Shown: positions 1 through 7,582 of the stretch, one piece after another
Position numbering within the stretch: the stretch's first letter is position 1
Layout: the number at the start of each line of letters is the position of its first letter
NCBI GenBank assembly: GCA_046086245.1
Contig: JBJSXB010000112.1
Coordinates: 1 to 9,021, forward strand
Source: F1-20-MAGs016 sp046086245
Lineage (GTDB): Bacteria > Planctomycetota > Planctomycetia > Pirellulales > UBA1268
DNA length: 9,021 bases
Reading direction: 5' to 3'
Made by a program: the position numbers and the translations under genes
Notes under the pieces: model-generated
Told to the model about the DNA's origin: nothing
Database searches by the model: none
The model's input: the letters and a program-made list of their open reading frames with translations, nothing else

Positions 1-1
1 C

Positions 2-280
2 GTGGTCGCGGGGATCGGCCCACTCGGCTACGCGATCGCCTTCGTCCACGCCCGCAACGTCCGCGGCAGCGCCGCGCGGTTCACGGAGACCTGGCACGAC
101 GACGGCGCCATCGACATGCCGGCGGTGGTACGGGCGCTCAAGGCGATCGGTTACGCCGGCACGATGCGCCCCGACCATGCCCCGAGCATGGCCGGCGAGG
201 CGAACGACACTCCCGGCTACGAGATGCTCGGCCGGCTGTACGCGGCGGGGTATCTCCGCGGTCTGATCCAGGCCGCCTGA
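2..280 (+). CDS. uxuA: Mannonate dehydratase-like protein, C-terminal part (5' end outside window)
   Basis: Only the last 92 codons are present; the gene runs in from the left edge, so the GTG at position 2 is an internal Val codon and not a start. The fragment resembles the C terminus of UxuA, which dehydrates D-mannonate to 2-keto-3-deoxy-D-gluconate in the cytoplasm during glucuronate breakdown. What is visible: FVHARNVRG near residues 15-23, then FTETWHDDGAIDM, then RPDHAP around residues 56-61 with its Asp-His pair, and a closing segment (PGYEMLGRLYAAGYLRGLI) typical of the end of this TIM-barrel family. In UxuA proteins the RNVRG and PDH segments contribute to the active site and metal site. 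It reads in the same direction as the next gene but is separated from it by 205 bases with a candidate terminator and promoter, so it is probably in a different transcript. A related xylose isomerase-like barrel protein is the main alternative. Confidence 0.85.
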   Translation: MVAGIGPLGYAIAFVHARNVRGSAARFTETWHDDGAIDMPAVVRALKAIGYAGTMRPDHAPSMAGEANDTPGYEMLGRLYAAGYLRGLIQAA

Positions 281-288
281 ACCTCCCC

Positions 289-333
289 ACGCCCCGCGGC
301 CGCGTCGCGCCGGTGGGCTCCATCGCGGGGCGT
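289..333 (+). terminator. Candidate terminator: 10-bp perfect inverted repeat after the uxuA-like gene
   Basis: ACGCCCCGCG (289-298) is exactly repeated in reverse complement at 324-333 with a 25-base loop. It starts 9 bases after the stop of the uxuA-like gene. The position suits transcript termination or 3'-end protection, but no T-run follows and the loop is long, so it is not a classic intrinsic terminator. In sequence this GC-rich, some repeats of this length could arise by chance. Confidence 0.35.
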
Positions 334-404
334 CCCGGCCGCGTGGTCGGAGGACGGGGAACGCTCCGGAAGACGGGGGCCGAGCGTCGCGCGGCGCGGC
401 GGCG

Positions 405-433
405 TCGACCGGACGCGGAACGCCGTCTATCAT
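405..433 (+). promoter_or_regulatory. Candidate sigma70-type promoter for the redoxin/heme/copper gene
   Basis: TCGACC (405-410, four of six matches to TTGACA) and TATCAT (428-433, five of six matches to TATAAT) are separated by exactly 17 bases. TATCAT is one of few AT-containing hexamers in a GC-rich gap. Transcription would begin near position 440 and give a leader of roughly 45 bases before the ATG at 486. The rest of the 281-485 gap shows no ORF with coding character. Confidence 0.4.
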
Positions 434-485
434 CGGAGGGTCGCATTCGATCCCTGGCCCGAAGGGCACGCCGGAGACACGTTCG

Positions 486-2453
486 ATGACGATTCGTCGC
501 ACCAGCCGCGTCGTTGCATCCCTGGCGATCGCCGCGGCGATCGGGCTCTTCTCGAGCGCGTGGTCGGCCGCGTGGGCGGAGGAATCGCCCACGCTGGCGA
601 TCGATCGCCTCGTCGGACGGCGGGCCGGCGACTTTCGCCTGAACGACGTGCAGAACGGCACCGAGACCTGGCTCTACGGCCTGCGGATGAACAACGGTGG
701 CGTCGGCCGCCTGCTCGGCTTCAAGCCGGTCCAGGGGGTGGTGCTCGTCTTCGTCTCGCCGGGCTGTCCGCTCGGCGACAAATACCTGCCGCGGCTCAAC
801 GAACTGGCGGCCGAGTACGGCGCGAAGGGCGTACGGTTCTTCGGCGTCGCCTCCGGCGCCGGCGACACGCGCGAGTCGCTGGCGGCCTGGGCCGCCGAGC
901 GCGCAGCGACCTTTCCGATCCTTCTCGACAACGGCAGCGTGCAGGCCGACGCGCTGATGGTGCAGCGCTCGAACGAGGCGATTCTGCTCGATGCCCGGGC
1001 GACGATCCGCTACCGCGGGGCGATCGACGATCAATACGGTTACGATTTCTCCCGCGACGCGCCGCGGGAAACCCCGCTGCGCGACGCGATCGACGCCGTC
1101 CTTTCCGGCGGCGCTGTGGCGGTCAAGGCGACGCCGGTCGCCGGGTGCCTGATCACGAAGGCGGAGCCCGCCAAGTCGAAGCTCGACGGACTCGACCGGG
1201 TACGGCCGGTGCGGGCGGAGATCGCGTCGTGGCTCGACGAGCATGAACCCGCTCCGGAAGTGGGCGCGGTCACCTACCACCGCGACGTCGCCCGCATCGT
1301 GCAGACGCGCTGCCAGTCGTGCCATCGGCCCGGCCAGGTCGGCGGCTTCGACCTGATGACATACGGCGACGTGCAGCGGATGTCGGCGATGATCGGCGAG
1401 GTGGTCGAGCAGCGGCGGATGCCGCCGTGGCACGCCGACCCCCGCCACGGCCACTTCGCCAACGACCGCCGCTTGTCGGCCCGCGAACGCGCCACGTTGC
1501 TGGCGTGGGTCGCCCAGGGCTGTCCGGAGGGCGACGCCGCCGACGGCCCGGCGCCCAAGGCGTGGCCCGAGGGCTGGGGAATCGGCACCCCCGATCTCGT
1601 CCTCGAGATCCCCGAGGAATCGACCGTGCCCGCGCAGGGCACGATGCCCTACGTGCACGTCGCCGTCCCCACCAACTTCACCGAGGACATGTGGGTGCAG
1701 GCGGCGGAAGCGCGGCCCGGCGACGCGGGGGTCGTGCACCACATCATCGTCTTCGTCGCCCCACCGGGCGGCGACCGCGGCATGTCGCTGTTCAACGGCG
1801 GACACCTCTGCGGCTACGCGCCGGGTGACATGCCGAGCATCTTTCCGCCGGGGACCGCGAAGAAGATCCCGGCCGGCAGCCAGTTGATTTTCCAACTCCA
1901 CTACACCCCCAACGGGAAGGCCACCACCGACCGCTCGAAGATCGGTTTGATCTTCGCCAAGGAACCCCCCACCCGCGAGGCGCTGACGATCGGCATCGCC
2001 AACCCGGGATTCGTGATCCCGCCCGGCGCCTCCGAGCACCCGGTCCGGTCCCAGCAGCGGTTCCGGCAGGACGTGCGGCTGCTGTCGCTGCTGCCGCACA
2101 TGCATCTGCGCGGCCGTTCGTTCCGGTTCACGCTCAACGCGGCCGACGAGAAGGCCGCACCCGAAGTGCTCCTCGACGTCCCGGCGTTCGATTTCGGCTG
2201 GCAGAGCTACTACACGCTCGCCGAACCGCGCGTGCTGCCGCAGGGTTCGCTGCTGGTGTGCGACGCCACGTTCGACAACTCCTCCGCCAATCCGGCCAAC
2301 CCCGACCCGACCAGCGTGGTCCGTTGGGGGGAGCAGACGTGGGAGGAGATGATGATCGGCTACATCGACATCGACGTGCCGGTCGGCACCTGGAAAGCCG
2401 ACGGCGCCGAGAGGCGTGGTGGGCCGAGGCGGCGCTCCGAGGGGGGCGAGTAG
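486..2453 (+). CDS. Exported redoxin / c-type heme / copper monooxygenase-like fusion protein
   Basis: A 655-residue three-part protein. Residues 1-31 form a Sec signal peptide (RR, hydrophobic stretch, AWA then EE). Residues about 42-220 are a thioredoxin/AhpC-like redoxin domain with a single cysteine in SPGCPLGDKY (Cys94), so there is no CXXC pair. A c-type heme segment follows: CQSCH at 276-280, with MPPWH at 312-316 supplying a likely axial Met312. Residues about 385-630 resemble the Cu type II ascorbate-dependent monooxygenase fold of peptidylglycine monooxygenase: VHH (His418/419), LHYT (His472), PHMH (His538/540) and EEMM (Met622/623) match the usual ligand pattern for the two copper sites. 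The start is supported by GGAG at 473-476, 9 bases upstream. The reaction and substrate are unknown; export suggests the periplasm or cell surface. The last ~20 residues are Arg/Gly-rich. The architecture is familiar from planctomycete genomes; the function is inferred from folds only. Confidence 0.9.
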   Translation: MTIRRTSRVVASLAIAAAIGLFSSAWSAAWAEESPTLAIDRLVGRRAGDFRLNDVQNGTETWLYGLRMNNGGVGRLLGFKPVQGVVLVFVSPGCPLGDKYLPRLNELAAEYGAKGVRFFGVASGAGDTRESLAAWAAERAATFPILLDNGSVQADALMVQRSNEAILLDARATIRYRGAIDDQYGYDFSRDAPRETPLRDAIDAVLSGGAVAVKATPVAGCLITKAEPAKSKLDGLDRVRPVRAEIASWLDEHEPAPEVGAVTYHRDVARIVQTRCQSCHRPGQVGGFDLMTYGDVQRMSAMIGEVVEQRRMPPWHADPRHGHFANDRRLSARERATLLAWVAQGCPEGDAADGPAPKAWPEGWGIGTPDLVLEIPEESTVPAQGTMPYVHVAVPTNFTEDMWVQAAEARPGDAGVVHHIIVFVAPPGGDRGMSLFNGGHLCGYAPGDMPSIFPPGTAKKIPAGSQLIFQLHYTPNGKATTDRSKIGLIFAKEPPTREALTIGIANPGFVIPPGASEHPVRSQQRFRQDVRLLSLLPHMHLRGRSFRFTLNAADEKAAPEVLLDVPAFDFGWQSYYTLAEPRVLPQGSLLVCDATFDNSSANPANPDPTSVVRWGEQTWEEMMIGYIDIDVPVGTWKADGAERRGGPRRRSEGGE

Positions 2454-2480
2454 CCGACCATCACCCGCCGCCGCGGCCGA
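2454..2480. other. 27-base gap between two convergent genes
   Basis: The plus-strand redoxin/heme/copper gene and the minus-strand deacetylase gene end tail to tail here. No T-tract terminator is visible for either. The only nearby structure is a 6-bp GC hairpin, CGCCCG (2485-2490) with CGGGCG (2494-2499) and a 3-base loop, which lies inside the last codons of the deacetylase gene and could form in transcripts of either strand. Confidence 0.5.
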
Positions 2481-3461
2481 TCACCGCCCGCCCCGGGCGA
2501 CGTCCGAGGCGATGCCTCCGAGGTCGGTGAACGCCGCCCGGTCGCCGGCGGCGGCGACGGCGTCGCAGATCGCGTCGATCGTGCGGAAGTGCGGATCGAC
2601 CACGTGCAGGCAGGCCGGGTGTCCGAGAAAGTCGAACACGCCGCCGTCGGCGATCACCTTCGCGAGGCAGCGACGCGTCGTCGCGACGAAGGCGTCGAGC
2701 GACCAACGGCCGTTGCGGAACGCGCCGATGTCGCTGACCGGGCTCATCGGGATCTCCACCAGTCCGCTGGGATAGGCGAAGGGCTGGGCACGGGCCTGCG
2801 CGGCGACGATGTCGGAGACCACGTCGGGCGACGGATCGGCGCCGGGCGGGGAGTTGGCGTGGGCGGGATAGAGGCTGCTCACCCAGGGAAAACCGAGGTC
2901 GAGCAGCATGGTCTGCAGATCCTCGCGGCCGCGCAATCCGTCGGCGAAGCCCCCGGGTGTGCGGAACCCCGCCGGCGCGATCCCCAAACGCGCGCGGAGC
3001 GCGGCGGTGGTGAGGATGATGTTCTCGCGGATCACCTCGGCCGGCGTCCGGCCCGCCACGAGCCAGGGGGCGCGCTGGAAGCGATACTGGAGGTCGGCCG
3101 TCGCCGTCGCCAGGAGGGCGACGTGGTCGTAGGTGTGGTTGCCGATCGGATGCCCGGCGCGGTGGAGGCGCTCGAGCCAGCCCACGTCGGCCTGCTCGAG
3201 GGCCCGGCCGACGAGGAAGAAATGGATCCGACCTCCGCGCGCCGCCACGCGTTCGGCGGCAGCGACGGCGTAGGCCTTCGTCGCGTCGTCGAGGTTGCCC
3301 TTCTCGTAGTCCCAGTGCGTGTCCTCCCAGCGCGGGAAGTTGCGCGCCATCTCGAGGTCGAGCGTGATCGCGATCCGCGCCCGCGGGGGGGCTTCGGCGA
3401 GCGCCGTCGGGGCGACGGCCAGCGCGCCGGCGGCGATGGCATGACGGCGCGAGAGCGTCAT
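2481..3461 (-). CDS. Exported polysaccharide deacetylase (NodB-like) family protein
   Basis: A 326-residue protein of the carbohydrate esterase 4/NodB-like fold, whose members usually remove N- or O-acetyl groups from glycans such as chitin or peptidoglycan with a metal ion. Residues 1-23 look like a twin-arginine or Sec signal (SRRHAIAAG, then ALA). Visible motifs: TLDLE at 33-37 in the place of the usual TFDD; HTYDH at 109-113, the two metal-binding histidines; FRTPGG at 166-171, the motif 3 Arg-Pro-Gly; and a histidine-containing motif 5, LGHPACLH, at 279-286. The divergent first motif recalls D-x-E variants of the family, so metal binding there may differ. It is the last gene of the minus-strand set, and its ATG overlaps the stop of the gene before it by 4 bases (ATGA). 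A strong GGAGG (plus-strand 3469-3473) lies 7 bases before the start. The true substrate is unknown. Confidence 0.85.
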   Translation of the reverse strand: MTLSRRHAIAAGALAVAPTALAEAPPRARIAITLDLEMARNFPRWEDTHWDYEKGNLDDATKAYAVAAAERVAARGGRIHFFLVGRALEQADVGWLERLHRAGHPIGNHTYDHVALLATATADLQYRFQRAPWLVAGRTPAEVIRENIILTTAALRARLGIAPAGFRTPGGFADGLRGREDLQTMLLDLGFPWVSSLYPAHANSPPGADPSPDVVSDIVAAQARAQPFAYPSGLVEIPMSPVSDIGAFRNGRWSLDAFVATTRRCLAKVIADGGVFDFLGHPACLHVVDPHFRTIDAICDAVAAAGDRAAFTDLGGIASDVARGGR

Positions 3462-4519
3462 CGTCCCGCCTCCGTGAGCGGCCGCACCCAGGAGATCTGC
3501 GTCACGAGTTGATCGCGGGAGGCGAGCGCCAGCGCCGCCGTGACCGCCTCGCGCGGCGAGAGACTGGCGGGAAACGTGGCCAGCGTCGCGTCGCCGACGA
3601 GGAACACGTTGAAGTCACGGGAGAGGTTCTCGTAGCCGGCGGTGGTGCGGCAGTAGCACATGTCGGTGGCATAACCGGCGAGAAGCACGTGCCGGACGCC
3701 GCGCCCGTGAAGAAACTCCCGCAGCGGCTCGTAGCCCTCGTCGTCGTAGGCGACGACGTCGTCGGGATCGACGTCGAGATCGGCCGTCACCGGGATCGGC
3801 AGCTTCCAGAATCCAGGAGGATCGAACCGGTCGCCGGCGTCGAGGCCGGGAAACTGCCGGAAGTAGTCACGGACCGGATGCCGTACCGACAGCGACAATT
3901 CGTCCGGAAGAGCGCCCCCCCGGTAGTCGAAGGCGGCGAGCGTCCCCTTCAAGGCCTCCGCCCCCGCCGCCCGTTCCGCCGCGTCGGGCCGGTGCCCGAA
4001 CGACCGGTAGCAGCGGGCGCGGATCGGATCGCGCACGCCCGGCAGGCTGTAGACGACACAGTCGACGAGCCCGCGGAGCCGATTGACGAACGGCCGCACC
4101 ACCTCGCGGGTGTGGCGACCGGCGAGGGCGTTCTTGCGTGGCGTGCAGAAATCGGCGACCCCCGCCGGCTCCGGGGTGCGCCACCCCTGCCCGTCGTCGA
4201 TACCCCAGGGATGGACCACGATCAGGGCCGTGACGCCCCCCCGCAGCGTGTTGGGAATCTCGACGATCCCCCGCGCGTTGTACGAGAACCGCCAGGCGCG
4301 CACCGCGAGATCGGCCGCTTCGTCCTCCACCAGGGGTGGGGCCGCGAAATGCCGCTCCTCCACCAACGGGGCGCACCATTCCGGGTGGTCGGCAAGCAGC
4401 GGCGCGGGCCGCTCGATCGGCACGAGGCGGTTGGCGTACGGGCGCACCGCCTCGGGCTCGACCGCGACGACCGCCGTCGGCGTGAGCAGCACCACCGCCA
4501 ACAACCCCCTCCACGGCAT
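3458..4519 (-). CDS. Exported isochorismatase-fold cysteine hydrolase-like protein
   Basis: A 353-residue protein with a signal peptide (residues 1-19, ending VVA) and the isochorismatase fold. The clearest match is the C-terminal core: GRGVRHVLLAGYATDMCYCRT (273-291 region) followed by FNVFLVGDAT, which is the family's strand-Cys-helix-strand signature with Cys288 as the expected nucleophile. Family members cleave amides or vinyl ethers with an Asp-Lys-Cys triad. Here the first strand reads ALIVVHPWGIDDG (98-110), with His103 where the family normally has the Asp, and the segment that normally holds the Lys reads DDVVAYDDEGY with no Lys, so only the Cys is clear. It is longer than typical ~200-residue members because of an N-terminal extension and a middle insertion (about 120-240). 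The start is supported by AGGAG (4527-4531), 7 bases upstream. It lies 4 bases after the dehydrogenase gene and overlaps the deacetylase gene. The substrate cannot be told. Confidence 0.8.
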   Translation of the reverse strand: MPWRGLLAVVLLTPTAVVAVEPEAVRPYANRLVPIERPAPLLADHPEWCAPLVEERHFAAPPLVEDEAADLAVRAWRFSYNARGIVEIPNTLRGGVTALIVVHPWGIDDGQGWRTPEPAGVADFCTPRKNALAGRHTREVVRPFVNRLRGLVDCVVYSLPGVRDPIRARCYRSFGHRPDAAERAAGAEALKGTLAAFDYRGGALPDELSLSVRHPVRDYFRQFPGLDAGDRFDPPGFWKLPIPVTADLDVDPDDVVAYDDEGYEPLREFLHGRGVRHVLLAGYATDMCYCRTTAGYENLSRDFNVFLVGDATLATFPASLSPREAVTAALALASRDQLVTQISWVRPLTEAGR

Positions 4520-4523
4520 CGGT

Positions 4524-7500
4524 TCACTCCTGACTTTCGAGGTACGCGAACAAGTCTCGCAGCTGCTGCGGCGTGAGCGGCAGGAGCATATCGGCGGGCA
4601 TCAGCGACACCGGCGACTCGTGGACTTCGGCGATCGCGGCGGCCGGGAGGACGGTCACGGCGCCCTTGGCGTCGGTCAGGCGGATGCCCCCCTCGGGCCG
4701 CGCCTGCGGGATCCCCGAGAGCAGGCGTCCATCGGTCGTCTCCACCGTCACGGCGACGTATTCGCGGCGGATCGTCGCCGAAGGATCGACGATCGCCTCG
4801 AGCAACGCCTGCCGGTCGCCGCGATTGGCGGCGCCGAGGTCGGGGCCGACGGTGCCGCCGCTGCCGAACAAGCGGTGGCACGTGCCGCAGTGCTGCGCGA
4901 ACAGCGCCCGACCGGCCGCCGCGTCGCCCGGTGCGGCGCGGATGTCGTTCGTCAGCCTCCGGACCACCGCCAGCGTCTCCTCCGGCGTGGCGCCGCGGAG
5001 CCGCCCCCAGTGACGGGCGACGATCGCGTCGAGCGCGGGATCGGCGAACCGTGCCACGCCGCGGACGAGGTCGATGTCGATCGTCGCGGCGGCGATCACG
5101 CCGCGCTCGACGGCGTCGAGCAGCGCCCGCGCGCCGGAGGGGCGTGCCATCAGCGCCTTCCGCAACGCCGCGGCGACCGGGCCTTCCCCCTCCGCGCGGA
5201 GCCGTTCGACGAAACACGCCGGCACCGCGGCGTCGTCGGACGCGGCCAGCAGGGCGACCAGCGCCGTGGCCAGATCGGGATCACGGCAGTCGGGCAACGT
5301 CGTGAGCGCCGCCCCGTGGGCCGCGGCGTCGCCGCTCCCGACGAGCAGCGATACCGCGACGCGGCGCCGGCCCGCCGGCTGCGTTTCGTCGAAGGCGGCC
5401 CGGCGCGCCGCGTCGAGCGCCGCGGGATGCCGGCAGGCGATCGCGAGCCGGCCGAGCACCTCTTCCCCGGGCGCCGCCTTCCAGGCCGCGACGATCGCCC
5501 GGCCGAGCGGCCCGGTCGCGAGCGCGACGGCGTCGGCGGGTCGCTCGGCGACGCCCTCGGCGACCGCCCCCCAGGCGGCGAGACGATCGGCGGCGGTGGG
5601 GGCGGCCGCGACCAGCGTGCCAGCCGCCACGTCGCCGGCCCGCGAGCCGTCGGCGGCATAGCGGCGCAGCAGGCGCGGGAGCAGCGCCGTGTTCCCGAGC
5701 GGCGACGCCCACGCGGTCGGGCGCACGAATCGGCGCAGCACCTCGTCGCACCCACTGCCGGCGTGCGCCTCGACCGCCCACCACCACAGCAGCTCCATCC
5801 GCGCATCGCCGGCGTCGATCCCGCGGATCATGGCGGCGTTGATGATCGGCAGTGCGGCGGCGGCGGGAAGGCGGGCGGCCGAACAGGCCAATTGCCGGCG
5901 GACGCCCACGTCCGCCTCCTCCACCGCGAGGCGGTCGAGTCGGTGCGCCACCGCCTCCGACACCACTCCCCCGTCGCCGAGCAGGCGCACCGCCCAGCTG
6001 CGGACTGCCGGGTGCGGGCTGTCGAGGAGGCGCGGCACGAGCGTTTCCTCTCCCGCGCCCAGACTGGCCAGGGTCCACAGCGCTTCGAGGGCGTGCGATT
6101 CGGTGGCGGACGCCATGGCCCGGCGCTCGAGTTCGGGGAGGAGCGGCCCGACGGCGTGCGGGTCGAGGTCGTGGCGGCGCACCAATTCGCGCCGCGCACG
6201 GCGTACGAACCACTGGAACGGGTGATCGTGGTCGGCGAGCAGCGCGTCGAGCGACATCGTCGCCGGATCGCCGACCGCCGCCGGCGGCGTCGACGGCACC
6301 ACGATGCGGAAGATGCGGCCGTTGGACCGGTCCCACTCCGCGTCGGGGTCGGGATGGGCGGTACGGGCGTCGCACCAATCGGTGACCCACAGCGAACCGT
6401 CGGGCGCGACCGCCAGATCGGTGGGGGCGAACCAGGGATCGGCCGACTCGAGGAGCACGCCGCCGTTCCGGGTGCGCGTGCCGGAGCCGTCGGCCACGAG
6501 ATCGTGCCAGCGCACGGCGTGCCCGAGCGTGTCGCCGGCGATGTACGCGCCGCGCAATGCCGACGGCAGCGACATGCCGCGTTCGACGACTCCCCCGACG
6601 GTGACGTGGCCGCCACGGAAACCCTCGTGCGGCGCGTGATCGAGCCAGCCATAGGCGAAGCGATTGCGGAGCGGACCGTGCTTGGCGAAAGCCTTGACGA
6701 ACGACGCCCCCTGAAGGCCGTGCACGAGCACGTGGCCACCCCAGTTGGTCGAGTAGAGCACCTCGCCGCGCGGGTCGAAATCGAGCCCCCAGGCGTTGCC
6801 TCCCCCCTCGCAGAACAGCTCAAAACGCCGCGAGCGCGGATGGTAGCGCCAGACCCCCTGTTGGAACTCGATCCCGCGGATCCGCGCGGTGACCGTGCTC
6901 CCCTGGCAGCCATACAGCCAGCCGTCGGGACCGAAGGCGAGTGAGTTGGCGACGCTGTGGGCGTCTTCCATGCCGAATCCCTCGAGCAGCACCTCCGGAT
7001 CGCCGTCGGGCCGGTCGTCACGGTCGCGATCGGCGTAGAAGAGGAGATAGGGCACGTTGAGGACGAACACGCCGCCGTGGCCGAAGGCGATGCCGGTGGC
7101 GAGGTTGAGTCCGTCGACGAAGTCGGTTCCCGACTCGAAGCGCCCGTCACCGTCGGCATCGGCGAGGATGGTGATCCGGTCGGCGCCGCGCGGGCCGTGC
7201 GGCGGCGGCTCGGGAACGCGGTCGTAGACGGTGCGCGAATAGCGATCCACCGCGACGCGACGCAGCCCCGCCGGATTGGGGTACTGCAGGTATTGGATCA
7301 CCCACGGCCTGCCCCGGTCGTCGAACTCGAGTGCCACCGGCTGGCGGACGAGCGGCTCGTGGGCGACGAGCGACACCGCAGAGCCCTCCGCGGTCGTGAG
7401 CGCCGCCAGCGCCTCCTCGGGGGTGGGATCGGCCGTCGCACGCGACGCCGCGATCGAGAGCAACGCGAGGACCACGGCGTCGAGCCGGCACCCGGTCCGC

Positions 7501-7547
7501 CGCGCCGCTCGTCGATCGGAGACGTGTCGCAGTGTGGGGCGGTGCAT
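4524..7547 (-). CDS. PVC-type membrane-bound dehydrogenase-like protein with HEAT-like helices and c-type heme domain
   Basis: A 1007-residue exported protein of the large paralogous family annotated in planctomycetes and relatives as membrane-bound dehydrogenase/heme-binding proteins. Residues 1-39 form a signal peptide (Arg-rich start, AVVLALLSIAA, ATA then DP). Residues about 55-415 are a six-bladed beta-propeller resembling glucose/sorbosone dehydrogenases. It carries the Asp-rich calcium-type loop DADGDGRFE (130-138) and blade repeats such as AFGPDGWLYG (204-213) and AVAPDGSLWVTDW (379-391). Residues about 430-850 are Ala/Leu/Arg-rich helical repeats (HEAT-like). Residues about 875-1007 are a cytochrome c domain with CGTCH at 887-891 and likely axial Met983 in SLMP. 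The reading frame is open further upstream to 8399, but that part runs antisense-free through the amidohydrolase gene in another frame; the ATG at 7547 is chosen because it directly precedes the signal peptide, though its ribosome binding site is weak. Dehydrogenase activity is unproven for the family. Confidence 0.88.
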   Translation of the reverse strand: MHRPTLRHVSDRRAARRTGCRLDAVVLALLSIAASRATADPTPEEALAALTTAEGSAVSLVAHEPLVRQPVALEFDDRGRPWVIQYLQYPNPAGLRRVAVDRYSRTVYDRVPEPPPHGPRGADRITILADADGDGRFESGTDFVDGLNLATGIAFGHGGVFVLNVPYLLFYADRDRDDRPDGDPEVLLEGFGMEDAHSVANSLAFGPDGWLYGCQGSTVTARIRGIEFQQGVWRYHPRSRRFELFCEGGGNAWGLDFDPRGEVLYSTNWGGHVLVHGLQGASFVKAFAKHGPLRNRFAYGWLDHAPHEGFRGGHVTVGGVVERGMSLPSALRGAYIAGDTLGHAVRWHDLVADGSGTRTRNGGVLLESADPWFAPTDLAVAPDGSLWVTDWCDARTAHPDPDAEWDRSNGRIFRIVVPSTPPAAVGDPATMSLDALLADHDHPFQWFVRRARRELVRRHDLDPHAVGPLLPELERRAMASATESHALEALWTLASLGAGEETLVPRLLDSPHPAVRSWAVRLLGDGGVVSEAVAHRLDRLAVEEADVGVRRQLACSAARLPAAAALPIINAAMIRGIDAGDARMELLWWWAVEAHAGSGCDEVLRRFVRPTAWASPLGNTALLPRLLRRYAADGSRAGDVAAGTLVAAAPTAADRLAAWGAVAEGVAERPADAVALATGPLGRAIVAAWKAAPGEEVLGRLAIACRHPAALDAARRAAFDETQPAGRRRVAVSLLVGSGDAAAHGAALTTLPDCRDPDLATALVALLAASDDAAVPACFVERLRAEGEGPVAAALRKALMARPSGARALLDAVERGVIAAATIDIDLVRGVARFADPALDAIVARHWGRLRGATPEETLAVVRRLTNDIRAAPGDAAAGRALFAQHCGTCHRLFGSGGTVGPDLGAANRGDRQALLEAIVDPSATIRREYVAVTVETTDGRLLSGIPQARPEGGIRLTDAKGAVTVLPAAAIAEVHESPVSLMPADMLLPLTPQQLRDLFAYLESQE

Positions 7548-7582
7548 CGGGAAACATCCGCTTGCCGGGTGTCCGCCGCCGT

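Larger units (their letters stand above)
281..485. other. Intergenic region before the redoxin/heme/copper gene
   Basis: A 205-base gap between two plus-strand genes. It holds the inverted repeat at 289-333, the promoter-like hexamers at 405-433 and the ribosome binding site at 473-476. I see no small ORF with coding character, tRNA-like fold or riboswitch-like structure. Confidence 0.6.

Noticed and set aside
138..2105. A 655-codon open frame on the minus strand opposite the redoxin/heme/copper gene
   Set aside because: Its translation is rich in Arg, Gly, Val and Asp with no recognisable motif, while the opposite strand encodes a protein with several clear domains. Long antisense open frames are expected in sequence this GC-rich.
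2589..4576. Two plus-strand open frames (2589-3512 and 3509-4576) opposite the deacetylase and isochorismatase-fold genes
   Set aside because: Their translations are Arg/Gly/Val-rich without motifs and lie opposite genes with conserved catalytic motifs, start signals and tight operon spacing.
4083..6944. A 953-codon open frame on the plus strand opposite the isochorismatase-fold and dehydrogenase-like genes
   Set aside because: It shows low-complexity Arg/Gly/Ala composition, no domain and no ribosome binding site, and it crosses two well-supported genes on the other strand.
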